Shown here: positions 15,254-24,404 of the stretch, one piece after another
Position numbering within the stretch: the stretch's first letter is position 1
Layout of the letters: each line of letters opens with the position of its first letter
DNA from: Curtobacterium sp. MCBA15_009
GTDB lineage: Bacteria > Actinomycetota > Actinomycetes > Actinomycetales > Microbacteriaceae
Direction of reading: 5' to 3'
DNA: 64,000 bases
Assembly: GCF_001864895.1 (NCBI RefSeq)
Contig: NZ_MJGO01000039.1
Location: forward strand, 351,854 to 415,853
Program-made: the position numbers and the translations under genes
The notes under the pieces: generated by a model
What the model saw: only the letters and a program-made list of their open reading frames with translations
Database searches by the model: none
Told to the model about the DNA's origin: nothing

Positions 15254-16399
15254 TCAGGCGAGGCTGCGGACCGCCGCCACGGCGTCGGCCACCGCGCCGA
15301 CGACGAGCGGCACGTCGGCCGCCATGAGTGTCTCGTCGAAGGTCAGTCGGAGGGCCGTGCGGGCGACGTCCTCCGGGATGCCGAGGGCGGTGAGCACGTG
15401 CGAGGCCTCGGTGCTCCCGGCCGCGCAGGCGCTCCCCGACGACGACACGACGTCGCGCTGCTCGAGTTCGAGCAGGACCGTCTCGCCGTTGACGCCGGGG
15501 AAGCAGAACGACGCGTGCCCCGGCAGCCGGTGCGTACGCGACCCGGTGACGAAGGCCCCGGGGACCGCGGCGAGCACGCCGTCGAGCACGGCGTCGCGGG
15601 CGCTCGTGGCCGCGACGGAGGCAGCACCGGCAGCGCCACCGGAGGACCTCAGCCCGAGTGCCGTCGCCACCGCCACCGCGCCGGCGACGTCCTCGGTGCC
15701 CGACCGCCGTCCGCGTTCCTGTCCCCCGCCGTGCAGCAGCGGTTCGAGCGGGACGCCGGACCGCACGGCGAGCACGCCGGTGCCCTTCGGCGCGCCGAGC
15801 TTGTGGCCGGAGAGCGACACCGCGTCGACCCCCAGCGCGTCGGGCCCGACCGGCAGCCACGGAGCGGACTGCACGGCGTCGGTGTGGAAGCGCGCCCCGA
15901 CCCCGTGGGCGACCGCGGCGAGCGCCGGGACGTCCTGCACGGTGCCGATCTCGTTGTCGGCGTGCGCGATCGAGACGAGCGTGGTGTCCGGCCGGAGCGC
16001 GGCGCGCAGGACCTGCGGGTCGACCCGGCCGTCCGACCCGACCGGCAGCACCGTGACCTGGAAGCCGTGGAACCGCGCGAGGTAGGCGCAGCTCTCCAGC
16101 ACGGCCTCGTGCTCGATCGCGCTCGTGACGACGTGCCGGCCGCGGGGTGCGGCGAGGGCGATCCCCTTGACGGCGGTGTTCGCCCCCTCGGTGCCGCCGG
16201 TGGTGAAGACGACCTCGGCCGGTCGGCAGCCGAGCACCCGGGCGACCGTCGCCCGGGCGTCCGCGAGCCCCCGGGCAGCCTGGTCCCCGACGCCGTGGGT
16301 GGAGGACGGGTTGCCGAACGCCCCGGTCAGCCAGGGCCACATCGCCTCGAGCACCTCGCGGCGGACCGGTGTCGTGGCGGCGCGGTCCAGGTAGAACAC
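15254..16399 (-). CDS. Cysteine desulfurase (NadS-type, NAD-operon)
   Basis: A 381-residue class V aminotransferase-fold PLP enzyme, IscS/NifS-like. Visible: VFYLDRAATTPVRREVLEAM, the TTGGTEGAN cofactor loop, SLSGHKLGAPKGTG with the PLP lysine, and SSSGSACAAGS with the catalytic cysteine. Start GTG 16399 lies 2 bp after the nadC stop. As the last member of nrtR-nadABC it most likely supplies sulfur for the 4Fe-4S cluster of NadA, a role known for NadS proteins. The longer upstream reading frame lies over nadC and is a shadow. Confidence 0.88.
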   Translation of the reverse strand: MFYLDRAATTPVRREVLEAMWPWLTGAFGNPSSTHGVGDQAARGLADARATVARVLGCRPAEVVFTTGGTEGANTAVKGIALAAPRGRHVVTSAIEHEAVLESCAYLARFHGFQVTVLPVGSDGRVDPQVLRAALRPDTTLVSIAHADNEIGTVQDVPALAAVAHGVGARFHTDAVQSAPWLPVGPDALGVDAVSLSGHKLGAPKGTGVLAVRSGVPLEPLLHGGGQERGRRSGTEDVAGAVAVATALGLRSSGGAAGAASVAATSARDAVLDGVLAAVPGAFVTGSRTHRLPGHASFCFPGVNGETVLLELEQRDVVSSSGSACAAGSTEASHVLTALGIPEDVARTALRLTFDETLMAADVPLVVGAVADAVAAVRSLA

Positions 16400-16401
16400 G
16401 G

Positions 16402-17286
16402 TCAGTCCCGCACCGGCGCCGCGACGTCGATGTCGAGACCGAGGTCGAGTGCGCGGGCGGAGTGGGTGAGCGCCCCGACGGAGACGACGTCGACCCCGGT
16501 GGCGGCGATGGCCGCGACGGTGTCGAGGGAGACCCCGCCGGACGCCTCGACGAGCGCCCGACCGGCGACGATGTCGACCCCGGCCACGAGCTCGTCGGGC
16601 GTGAAGTTGTCGAGCATGATCGTGTCGACCCCGGCAGCCACGACGGGTTCGACCTGGTCGAGGCGGTCCACCTCGACCTCGACGTGCACCGTGTGTCCGA
16701 GCCGCTCGCGGGCCTGCCGGAGGGCGTCGCCGATCTCGGTGCCCCCGGCGAGCAGCACCGCGAGGTGGTTGTCCTTGGCGAGCACGGCGTCGGACAGCGA
16801 GGTGCGGTGGTTGTGGCCACCGCCGCACCGGACGGCGTACCGCTCGAGCGCGCGGAGTCCGGGCGTCGTCTTCCGGGTGTCGACGATCCGCGCGGACGTG
16901 CCGGTCGTGGCGGCGACGTACGCGGCGGTGGTCGTCGCGATCCCGGACATCCGCTGCACGAGGTTGAGGGCGACCCGTTCGGCGCGGAGCACGGCGCGCG
17001 CCGGACCGGTCACGGTCGCGAGGACGTCTCCCGCGACGAAGGCGCTGCCGTCGGCGACGTGCACGACGGCGTCGATCGAGGGGTCGACCGCGTGCATGAC
17101 GGCGACGAAGACCCCGCCGCCGCTCAGGACGCCGGGCTCGCGGGCGCCGAGGGTCGCGGTCGCGGTCGCCTCGGCGGGGATGAGCGTCTCGCTCGTGACG
17201 TCGCCCCAGGGCGCGTCCTCCTCGAGCGCGGTCTCGATCACGCGGCGCAGGGCGTGCGGCGGGACGGTGCCGGGGTCGGTGGTCAT
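16402..17286 (-). CDS. nadC: Nicotinate-nucleotide pyrophosphorylase (quinolinate phosphoribosyltransferase)
   Basis: A 294-residue enzyme converting quinolinate and PRPP to nicotinate mononucleotide with CO2 release. Motifs: EDAPWGDVTSETLIP at the N-terminus, VALNLVQRMSGIAT, DTRKTTPGLRALERYAVRCG with the substrate-binding Arg/Lys, GGGHNHRTSLSDAVLAKDNH, and DTIMLDNFTPDEL. ATG 17286 overlaps the nadB stop by 4 nt, so the genes are translationally coupled. Confidence 0.94.
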   Translation of the reverse strand: MTTDPGTVPPHALRRVIETALEEDAPWGDVTSETLIPAEATATATLGAREPGVLSGGGVFVAVMHAVDPSIDAVVHVADGSAFVAGDVLATVTGPARAVLRAERVALNLVQRMSGIATTTAAYVAATTGTSARIVDTRKTTPGLRALERYAVRCGGGHNHRTSLSDAVLAKDNHLAVLLAGGTEIGDALRQARERLGHTVHVEVEVDRLDQVEPVVAAGVDTIMLDNFTPDELVAGVDIVAGRALVEASGGVSLDTVAAIAATGVDVVSVGALTHSARALDLGLDIDVAAPVRD

Positions 17287-18974
17287 GCGGGTACCTCCTG
17301 CTGGGCGGGGACGGAGACGGGGACGGCCTCTGCGACCCAGGCGTACGAGGCCGGGGCGGTCGGGTCGGTGTCGGGGTGGTCGGTGCGGGCGTGTGCGCCG
17401 CGGGACTCGGTGCGGGTCTCGGCGGCGCGGGCGACGAGTCGGGCGAGGTCGAGCAGCGCGCGGTCCTCGTGCTCACGCACGCCGCCGCCGGTCGCCGCGG
17501 TGAGCGCGTCGAGGTCGCGTCGCGCGCTCGCCAACCCGGCGGCGTCGCGGAGCAGGCCGACCCGGTCCGTCATGACGGACTGCACCGCCTGTCGGAGGTC
17601 GGCGGTCCCGTCACGGTGATCCGGGCCTCCCGTGCGGTCCGGACCGGACCCACGTTCGCCGGCTCCGGCGCGCTGCGGAGCGGTGTGACGGCCGAGCAGG
17701 TGGGGAGCGGCGCGACCCGCGTCGGCCGCTCGGGGCACGGTGGTGACGTGGAGACCGGCGTCGCCGCGCAGGCGGAGCAGGCCGGGTCGCGGCGCGGCGA
17801 CCGCGTCCGCCGCGCGGACCGCGAAGACGAGTCCTTCGAGCAGGGAGTTCGAGGCGAGTCGGTTCGCGCCGTGCACGCCGGTGCAGGCCGCCTCGCCGAC
17901 CGCGAGCAGTCCGGGCAGGCTCGTCCGGCCCTCGGCGTCGGTGGCGATGCCGCCCATCGCGTAGTGGGCCGCCGGGGACACCGGCACGCCCTGTCGGGTC
18001 CAGTCGAAGCCGGCCGCACGGGTGGCCCGGGTCAGCCCGGGGAAGCGTCCGGTCAGGAAGTCGGCGCCCAGCGCGGTGGCGTCGAGGAGCACGGGTGCGC
18101 CGCCCTGGTCGCGCACCGCGGCGGCGATCCCCCGGGCGACGACGTCGCGCGGGGCGAGTTCGGCGTCCGGGTGCACGTCGGTCATGAAGCGGTGGCCGGA
18201 GGCGTCGCGGAGCACGGCACCCTCGCCGCGGACGGCCTCGGACACCAACCCGCCACCCGGCACGGCGAGTCGCGTCGGGTGGAACTGCACGAACTCGAGG
18301 TCGGCGACGACGGCGCCCGCCCGCCAGGCCGCGGCGACGCCGTCCCCCGTCGCGACGAGCGGGTTCGTCGTCTCGCGGTACAGGTGTCCCGCTCCCCCGG
18401 AGGCGATGACGACGGCGTCGGCGTCGATCCGCCGGGGCTCGCCGAGCAGGTCGAGGACGTCGACGCCGACCACCGCCCCGTCGCGGACGACGAGGTCGGT
18501 CAGGCTCGTGCGTTCGAGGATCGTCACGTGTCGGCGGTGCAGCGCGTCGATCAGGGTCCGTTCGACGGCGGCGCCCGTCGCGTCGCCGTCGGCGTGCAGC
18601 ACCCGCCAGCGACCGTGCGCTGCCTCGCGACCGCGGGCGAGGTCGTCGCCGTACCGGTCGAGGGTCGCCGGGTCCGACGAGCGGTCGAAGGGCACCCCGA
18701 GGGCGAGCAGGTCACGGACCCGGGCCGGGCCGTCGGTGCAGAGGACCGCGACGGCGCGGGCGTCGGCGCTCCCGGCCGCCGCGACGTGCGTGTCGGCCTG
18801 GTGCAGCGCCGACGTGTCGTCGGCGCCGAGCGCGACCGCGATGCCGCCCTGGGCGTACGCGGTGGCCCCGTCGGCGAGCGCCCCCTTCGTCACGAGCGTG
18901 ACGTCGTGGGCGGTGCTCGCGCGGATCGCGGCGGTCAGACCGGCGATGCCGGACCCGACGACGACGACGTGCAC
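17283..18974 (-). CDS. nadB: L-aspartate oxidase
   Basis: A 563-residue flavoprotein oxidising L-aspartate to iminoaspartate, the first step of de novo NAD synthesis. It starts at GTG 18974 with a purine-rich GCGGGGGA site. FAD-binding VVVVGSGIAGLTAAIRA opens the protein. TAYAQGGIAVAL, FVQFHPTRLAVPGGG, HYAMGGIATDAEGRTSLPGL and CTGVHGANRLASNSLLEGL follow. The C-terminal helical domain contains a long Arg/Gly/Ala-rich insert (about residues 420-460) that may be lineage-specific. It follows nadA by 17 bp. Confidence 0.93.
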   Translation of the reverse strand: MHVVVVGSGIAGLTAAIRASTAHDVTLVTKGALADGATAYAQGGIAVALGADDTSALHQADTHVAAAGSADARAVAVLCTDGPARVRDLLALGVPFDRSSDPATLDRYGDDLARGREAAHGRWRVLHADGDATGAAVERTLIDALHRRHVTILERTSLTDLVVRDGAVVGVDVLDLLGEPRRIDADAVVIASGGAGHLYRETTNPLVATGDGVAAAWRAGAVVADLEFVQFHPTRLAVPGGGLVSEAVRGEGAVLRDASGHRFMTDVHPDAELAPRDVVARGIAAAVRDQGGAPVLLDATALGADFLTGRFPGLTRATRAAGFDWTRQGVPVSPAAHYAMGGIATDAEGRTSLPGLLAVGEAACTGVHGANRLASNSLLEGLVFAVRAADAVAAPRPGLLRLRGDAGLHVTTVPRAADAGRAAPHLLGRHTAPQRAGAGERGSGPDRTGGPDHRDGTADLRQAVQSVMTDRVGLLRDAAGLASARRDLDALTAATGGGVREHEDRALLDLARLVARAAETRTESRGAHARTDHPDTDPTAPASYAWVAEAVPVSVPAQQEVPA

Positions 18975-18991
18975 GGCCGGTCCCCCGCCCG

Positions 18992-20263
18992 TCAGACCCG
19001 CGGCTTCGCCGCGAGCATGCGCTCGAGCGCCACCCGGGCGTCGGCCTGCACGTCGGCGGGGACGACGATCTCGTTGAGGACCTCGCCGCGGACGAGTGCC
19101 TCGAGCACCCAGGCGAGGTAGCCCGGGTGGATCCGGTACATCGTCGAGCAGGGGCAGACGACCGGGTCGAGGCAGAAGATCGTGTGCTGCGGGTACTCGG
19201 CGGCGAGCCGGTTGACCATGTTGATCTCGGTGCCGATCGCGAACGTGGTCGGCTCGGTGGCCGCGGCGACGGTCTTCCGGATGAGGTCGGTGCTGCCGGC
19301 GTGGTCCGCGGCGTCGACGACCGCCATCGGGCACTCCGGGTGCACGATGACCTGCACGCCGGGGTGCTCGCGGCGGGCCTGGTCGATCTGGTCGACCGTG
19401 AACCGGCGGTGCACCGAGCAGAAGCCGTGCCAGAGGATGACCTCGGCCTCGAGCAGGTCCCGCGCGGTGTTGCCGCCGCCCGGCAGCCGCGGGTTCCACA
19501 TCGGCATGCGGTCGGTGCTGATGCCCATGGCCTTGGCGGTGTTGCGGCCGAGGTGCTGGTCGGGGAAGAACAGGACGCGCTGCCCGCGCTCGAAGGCCCA
19601 CTCGAGCACCGTCGCGGCGTTCGACGAGGTGCACACGATGCCGCCGTTGCGCCCGCAGAAGGCCTTGAGGTCGGCGGCGGAGTTCATGTAGGTGACCGGG
19701 ATCACCGGCACGCGGCCGTCGGCGTCGGGCTCGGTGCCGTAGACCGCGGTCAGCTCGGCCCACGCGGCCTCGACGCTGTCGATGTCGGCCATGTCGGCCA
19801 TCGAGCACCCGGCGGCGAGGTTCGGCAGGATGACCCGCTGGTCGTCCCGCGCCAGGATGTCGGCGGTCTCGGCCATGAAGTGCACGCCGCAGAACACGAT
19901 GGCCTCGGCGTCGGGCTTCGTCAGCGCCGCGTTCGCGAGCTGGAACGAGTCGCCGAGGAAGTCCGCGTGCCGGACGACCTCGTCGCGCTGGTAGAAGTGC
20001 CCGAGGACGACGACCCGGTCGCCGAGCGCGGCCTTCGCCCGCTCGATGCGCTCGTGCAGCTCGTCCGTCGGAGCCGTCTTGTACTCGTCGGGCAGGACAC
20101 CCTGGCGCGGGGCGCTCGTGGGGATGACGTCGGACATCGACGAGCCCGGGCCGTACCCGGGTCGGGCGTCGAAGTCCCAGGTCGGCAGGGCGAGGTCGGG
20201 CGTGCAGGTGCTGCCGCCGGCCTGGCCGTTGGAGATGCGTTCGATGGTCGTGGCGATGGACAC
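18992..20263 (-). CDS. nadA: Quinolinate synthase A
   Basis: A 423-residue 4Fe-4S enzyme condensing iminoaspartate with dihydroxyacetone phosphate to quinolinate. The three cluster cysteines are visible in IVFCGVHFMAETADIL, CGRNGGIVCTSSNA and LDPVVCPCSTMYRIHP. VVVLGHFYQRDEVVRHADFL and ILPNLAAGCSMADMAD are also present. GTG 20263 gives the longest plausible start; the first 45 residues are variable and MSDVIP further in is an alternative. It lies 11 bp after nrtR. Confidence 0.93.
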   Translation of the reverse strand: MSIATTIERISNGQAGGSTCTPDLALPTWDFDARPGYGPGSSMSDVIPTSAPRQGVLPDEYKTAPTDELHERIERAKAALGDRVVVLGHFYQRDEVVRHADFLGDSFQLANAALTKPDAEAIVFCGVHFMAETADILARDDQRVILPNLAAGCSMADMADIDSVEAAWAELTAVYGTEPDADGRVPVIPVTYMNSAADLKAFCGRNGGIVCTSSNAATVLEWAFERGQRVLFFPDQHLGRNTAKAMGISTDRMPMWNPRLPGGGNTARDLLEAEVILWHGFCSVHRRFTVDQIDQARREHPGVQVIVHPECPMAVVDAADHAGSTDLIRKTVAAATEPTTFAIGTEINMVNRLAAEYPQHTIFCLDPVVCPCSTMYRIHPGYLAWVLEALVRGEVLNEIVVPADVQADARVALERMLAAKPRV

Positions 20264-20274
20264 GGGAGGGTTTC

Positions 20275-20979
20275 CTATCGGTTCCGCTGCTGCTGATCGG
20301 CCCCGGTCTGCAGCGGGCCGTTGTCCGCGTAGGCCAGGTCGGGGTTCGAGCGGTACAGCCGGGCCGGACGGTGCCGGTCCCCGCTCGTGGTCTCGTCGGT
20401 CGGCAGGACCGCGTCGGTCTTCTCCACCTGTCGACGGAAGTTCGCGGGGTCGAGCGCTCGGCCGAGCACCGCCTCGTACACGCCGCGGAGCTCGGCGAGG
20501 GTGAACCGGTCGCCGAGGAACGCCTGCGCGATCCGCGAGTAGGACATCTTGTTGCGCAGCCGCCACAGGGCGTACTCGACGATGCGGTCGTGGTCGAACG
20601 CGAGCGGCGGGTGCTCGTCGGCCAGGAACCACCGGACGTTCCAGTCGTCGGGCACCGAGTTCGCCTCGTCCGGGTGCACGAGGGCCCAGTACACGATCGA
20701 CACGACCCGCGACGGGGAGCGGTCGACGTCGCCGAACGCGTAGAGCTGCTCGAGGTAGCGGGGCTGCACGTTCGTCGTCTCGCGGAGGCGGGCGGCAGCG
20801 GAGTCCTCGAGCCCCTCGTCCGGCTGCACCCACCCGCCGGGCAGTGCCCACGACCCCTCGTACGGCTCGGCCACCCGGCGCACGAGCGGCATCCACAGTG
20901 CCGGAGCGCCGGTGTCCGGGTGCGGCCGCAGCGCGACGATCACGGTCGAGACCGCGACGCGGATGCCTGCCTGCTCCAT
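20275..20979 (-). CDS. nrtR: NrtR-type Nudix transcriptional regulator of NAD synthesis
   Basis: A 234-residue protein. The N-terminal Nudix-fold domain (about 5-140) has WALPGGWVQPDEGLEDSAAA, but the catalytic REXXEE is degenerate (RLRETTNV), as in regulatory NrtR proteins that bind ADP-ribose without cleaving it. The C-terminal winged helix (about 145-205) includes LRNKMSYSRIAQAFLGD and FTLAELRGVYEAVLG. Start ATG 20979 is preceded by TAAGGT 5 nt upstream. It leads the nadABC operon and is probably autoregulated. Confidence 0.88.
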   Translation of the reverse strand: MEQAGIRVAVSTVIVALRPHPDTGAPALWMPLVRRVAEPYEGSWALPGGWVQPDEGLEDSAAARLRETTNVQPRYLEQLYAFGDVDRSPSRVVSIVYWALVHPDEANSVPDDWNVRWFLADEHPPLAFDHDRIVEYALWRLRNKMSYSRIAQAFLGDRFTLAELRGVYEAVLGRALDPANFRRQVEKTDAVLPTDETTSGDRHRPARLYRSNPDLAYADNGPLQTGADQQQRNR

Positions 20980-20983
20980 CGGA

Positions 20984-21030
20984 CACCTTATGGTCAGTTT
21001 GACCCGAACTGTTCGGGTAGGTGTGACACT
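20984..21030. promoter_or_regulatory. nrtR-nad promoter with nested palindromes
   Basis: GGTCA-GTT-TGACC (20992-21004) and CCCGAAC-T-GTTCGGG (21003-21017) are perfect inverted repeats that overlap. A GTGTGACAC element follows. TAAGGT on the minus strand (complement of 20984-20989) is a likely -10 ending 5 nt before ATG 20979. The palindromes cover its -35 zone and are the best NrtR operator candidates. Confidence 0.6.
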
Positions 21031-21111
21031 ATCACTCGCCGTCACGAACCGGAAACACATCGTCACCGGGACGAAAACTCCGGGGGTCCGCGCCCGCCTA
21101 CGGTGAGCGAC

Positions 21112-21393
21112 ATGGCAACGGTGACGAGGATGCACGCGGTCGTGTCGGGGACGGTCCAGGGGGTCGGCTTCCGGTGGTGGACCGCACGGAAGGCGGACGC
21201 GCTCGAGCTCGTCGGCTACGCACGGAACCTGTGGGACGGCACCGTCGAGGTCGAGGCCGAGGGGCCGTCGCCCGCCGTCGAGGCGCTCATGGGCTGGTTG
21301 CGGACCGGACCGCCGTCGGCGACGGTGACCGCCGTCGAACTCCGGCCGGTCGTGCCGCACGGCGACGCCGACGGGTTCGCGATCCTGCACTGA
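21112..21393 (+). CDS. Acylphosphatase
   Basis: A 93-residue enzyme hydrolysing carboxyl-phosphate bonds. The catalytic arginine lies in GTVQGVGFRWWT and the catalytic asparagine in GYARNLWDGTVEVEAEG, as in the AcyP fold. ATG 21112 is chosen because TACGGT ends 7 nt upstream (leaderless); a GTG at 21103 is in frame. It is divergent from nrtR. Confidence 0.92.
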   Translation: MATVTRMHAVVSGTVQGVGFRWWTARKADALELVGYARNLWDGTVEVEAEGPSPAVEALMGWLRTGPPSATVTAVELRPVVPHGDADGFAILH

Positions 21394-21540
21394 GCGGACG
21401 GCGTCCGGCCCGGTCGGGTCGGGACGGCTCGGGCAGCGTCGGCACGGAAGCGGAATAATCGAATCCACTCAGGCGGTTGCCCTGTCTGCGCGGTCCGCGC
21501 CCCCTCGTCCCACCCCTCGCGATCCACCAGGAGCCCCCGC

Positions 21541-23022
21541 ATGACCCAGGCCGTCGATTCCGCCCCGCGCACGGGGAGCGTCTCGCCGCCGTCCGCTGCC
21601 GAGACCCGTCTGGTGATCGGGCTGCTGCTCGTCTCCGCGTTCGTGGTCATCCTCAACGAGACGATCATGGGCGTGGCGCTGCCGCGGCTCATGGACGACC
21701 TGCAGATCAGCGCGGCGACGGGCCAGTGGCTCACCACCGGCTTCCTGCTCACCATGGCGGTCGTCATCCCGATCACCGGGTTCCTGCTGCAGCGCTTCGA
21801 CACCCGCCCGGTCTTCCTCGCGGCGATGGGCCTGTTCTCCGCCGGCACCCTCATCGCGCTGCTGGCCCCGGGCTTCTCCGTGCTGCTCGTCGGGCGCATC
21901 GTGCAGGCGAGCGGGACGGCGATCATGATGCCGCTGCTCATGACGACGGTGCTGACGCTCGTCGACCCGGCGCGTCGCGGCCGCATCATGGGCAACATCT
22001 CGATCGTCATCTCGGTGGCCCCGGCCATCGGCCCGACGATCTCCGGCCTCATCCTCAACGCGTTCTCGTGGCGCTGGCTGTTCGGCTTCGTGCTCCCCAT
22101 CGCGCTCGCGGCCCTCGTGCTCGGTGCGTTCAAGGTGCAGAACGTCTCGACGCCGCGCAAGGCCCCGCTCGACGTCCTGTCCGTCGTGCTGTCGGCCTTC
22201 GCGTTCGGCGGCATCGTCTACGGCCTGTCGAGCATCGGCGAGTCGGGTTCGACCGGCCTCGCCGTGCCGATCGGCGCGCTCGTCGTCGGCGTGGCGGCCC
22301 TCGTGGTGTTCGTCGTCCGACAGACGCGCCTGCAGCGCACGGACAGCGCCCTGCTCGACCTGCGCACGTTCCGCACCCGCGGCTTCACGGTGCCGATCGT
22401 CGCGATGGCGCTGAGCTTCATGGCCATGTTCGGCACGCTCATCCTGCTGCCGATCTACCTGGAACGCGTCCTCGGTCTCGAGGTCCTCAACGTCGGCCTC
22501 CTGCTGCTCCCCGGCGGGCTGCTCATGGGCCTGCTCTCCCCCGTCGTCGGTCGCGTCTACGACCGGTACGGCCCGCGCGTCATGCTCGTCCCGGGCTCGG
22601 TCATCGTCAGCGCCGTGCTCTGGGCACTCGCGACGGTCGGCACCGACACGAGCGTCTGGTTCGTCCTCGGCGCCCACGTCGTGCTGAGCATCGGCCTGGC
22701 CCTGACCTTCACGCCGCTGTTCACCGCGGCGCTCGGCGGCCTGCCGCCGAAGCTGTACTCCCACGGCAGCGCCGTGCTCGGCACCGCCCAGCAGCTCGCC
22801 GGCGCGGCCGGGACCGCACTGTTCGTCACGCTGCTCACGATCGGTGCCGCCACGGCGGCGACGGGCGCCGGTGCCGACGCCGTGGCCAGCGCGACCGCCT
22901 CGGGCGTGCGGACGGCGTTCCTGGTCGGCGCGTTCATCTCGCTCGCCGGGATCGTGGCGTCGCTGTTCGTCCGGCGTCCGGAGGTCCCCGAGGGCGCACC
23001 GACGCCCCCGCCCGCGCACTGA
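21541..23022 (+). CDS. MFS exporter, DHA2 family (14 helices)
   Basis: A 493-residue membrane protein with about 14 hydrophobic helices. DHA2 motifs: VVILNETIMGVALPRLMDDL in helix 1, QWLTTGFLLTMAVVIPITGF in helix 2 (motif D1), RIVQASGTAIMMPLLM, and the motif C glycine/proline pattern SVAPAIGPTISGLIL. These are proton antiporters for drugs or other small molecules. CAGGAG lies 8 nt before ATG 21541. No adjacent regulator, so the substrate is unknown. Confidence 0.9.
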   Translation: MTQAVDSAPRTGSVSPPSAAETRLVIGLLLVSAFVVILNETIMGVALPRLMDDLQISAATGQWLTTGFLLTMAVVIPITGFLLQRFDTRPVFLAAMGLFSAGTLIALLAPGFSVLLVGRIVQASGTAIMMPLLMTTVLTLVDPARRGRIMGNISIVISVAPAIGPTISGLILNAFSWRWLFGFVLPIALAALVLGAFKVQNVSTPRKAPLDVLSVVLSAFAFGGIVYGLSSIGESGSTGLAVPIGALVVGVAALVVFVVRQTRLQRTDSALLDLRTFRTRGFTVPIVAMALSFMAMFGTLILLPIYLERVLGLEVLNVGLLLLPGGLLMGLLSPVVGRVYDRYGPRVMLVPGSVIVSAVLWALATVGTDTSVWFVLGAHVVLSIGLALTFTPLFTAALGGLPPKLYSHGSAVLGTAQQLAGAAGTALFVTLLTIGAATAATGAGADAVASATASGVRTAFLVGAFISLAGIVASLFVRRPEVPEGAPTPPPAH

Positions 23023-23054
23023 CGCCCACTGCCCCGCGTGGCATGGTGGGCCCC

Positions 23055-24302
23055 ATGCGGTCGACGTCGAGCGAACTGAACTGGTCCGGCACGGTCACCT
23101 ACGGGGCCGAACGAGTGCTGCGACCGCGCTCCGTCGACGAGGCCGCCGAGATCGTCGCCGCGAACCGCCGCGTGCACGGCCTCGGCACGCGGCACTCGTT
23201 CAACGACGTCGCGGACGCACCCGGCGTGCTGCTCGACCTGACCGGGATCCCGACGGACCTCGTCGTCGATCCGGACGCACGGACCGCCACCGTCGGCGCC
23301 GGCACCCGGTACGGGACGGTCGCTCCGGACCTCGACCGCACCGGGTTCGCCCTGCACAACATGGGCTCACTGCCGCACATCTCGATCGGCGGCGCCACGG
23401 CCACCGGCACCCACGGGTCCGGGACGGCCCTCGGATCGCTGACGACGGCCGTCCGTGCGCTCGAGCTGCTCGGTCCGGACGGCACCCCGCGCACCGTCAG
23501 CCGCGGCGACCCCGGGTTCGACGGCGCGGTCCTGCACCTCGGGTTGACCGGCATCGTCACCCGGGTGACGCTCGACGTCGAACCGTCCTGGCGGATGCGA
23601 CAGGACACCTACGGCCCGCTCCCCTGGCGGACCTTCCTGGACCACGTCGCCGAGGTCCACGCGGCCGGTACCTCGGTCTGCGCGTACACGGTGTTCGGCG
23701 ACGAGGTGCGCGAGGTCCTGGTGAAGACCCGGGTGCCGGCGGACGGCAACGACGTCACGGTCCCCGACGAGCTGTTCGGCGCACCGCGGCTGCCCGGCTC
23801 CCCCGGCGACGGCCACCACACCGCCCGCGACGGGTCCGTCGGACCGTGGTGGGACCGCCTGCCGCACTTCCCGATCGAGTCGGTACCGAGCCACGGCTCC
23901 GAGGTGCAGAGCGAGCACTTCGTCCCGCTCCGGCACGCCGCCGCCGCGCTCGACGCAGTCCGCGGTCTCGCCGACCGGATCCAGCCGCACCTGCACGTCT
24001 GCGAACTGCGGACGACGGCCGCCGACGACCTGTGGCTCAGCCCGACCCAGGGCGAGGACGTCCTGTGCATCGCGTTCACCTGGCAGAAGCACCCGGACGA
24101 GGTCGCGGCGCTGCTGCCCGACCTCGAGGCGCGGCTCGCGCCGTTCGACGGCCGGCCGCACTGGGGCAAGATGAGCTCGCTCGACCGCGACGCGGTCGCC
24201 GCGCTGTACCCACGACTGCCGGACTTCCGCGACCTCGTCGCGCGCGCCGACCCGGACCGGACGTTCGCATCCGCGTTCGGCGAGCGGGTGCTCGGGACCT
24301 GA
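23055..24302 (+). CDS. FAD-dependent alditol/sugar oxidase (AldO/xylitol-oxidase-like)
   Basis: A 415-residue VAO-fold flavoprotein. The N-terminal FAD domain has GLGTRHSFNDVADAPG and SIGGATATGTHGSGTALGSL, where the TGTHGSG segment contains the flavin-linking His position of alditol oxidases. The C-terminal domain ends in RPHWGKMSSL, with the family HWGK motif. Such enzymes oxidise xylitol, sorbitol or related polyols at C1 with O2, giving H2O2. ATG 23055 follows the MFS gene by 32 bp; CATGGT 7 nt upstream could be a leaderless -10. The true substrate is not known. Confidence 0.86.
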   Translation: MRSTSSELNWSGTVTYGAERVLRPRSVDEAAEIVAANRRVHGLGTRHSFNDVADAPGVLLDLTGIPTDLVVDPDARTATVGAGTRYGTVAPDLDRTGFALHNMGSLPHISIGGATATGTHGSGTALGSLTTAVRALELLGPDGTPRTVSRGDPGFDGAVLHLGLTGIVTRVTLDVEPSWRMRQDTYGPLPWRTFLDHVAEVHAAGTSVCAYTVFGDEVREVLVKTRVPADGNDVTVPDELFGAPRLPGSPGDGHHTARDGSVGPWWDRLPHFPIESVPSHGSEVQSEHFVPLRHAAAALDAVRGLADRIQPHLHVCELRTTAADDLWLSPTQGEDVLCIAFTWQKHPDEVAALLPDLEARLAPFDGRPHWGKMSSLDRDAVAALYPRLPDFRDLVARADPDRTFASAFGERVLGT

Positions 24303-24303
24303 A

Positions 24304-24385
24304 CCGGGCCTCCCGGCCGCGCAGCCTGCTGGCCTGCTGGCCTGCGGAACGCAGGTTCCGCGTCGGAGCCGTCCAGGAGGCCCGG
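24304..24385. terminator. Long-loop CCGGGCCTCC/GGAGGCCCGG hairpin
   Basis: CCGGGCCTCC (24304-24313) pairs with GGAGGCCCGG (24376-24385). Inside the loop GCGGAAC-GCAG-GTTCCGC forms its own 7-bp hairpin (24344-24361). It starts 2 bp after the oxidase stop and lies before the convergent 2H gene. Probable bidirectional terminator. Confidence 0.55.
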
Positions 24386-24404
24386 TGCCGGCCCGCCAGG
24401 CCGG

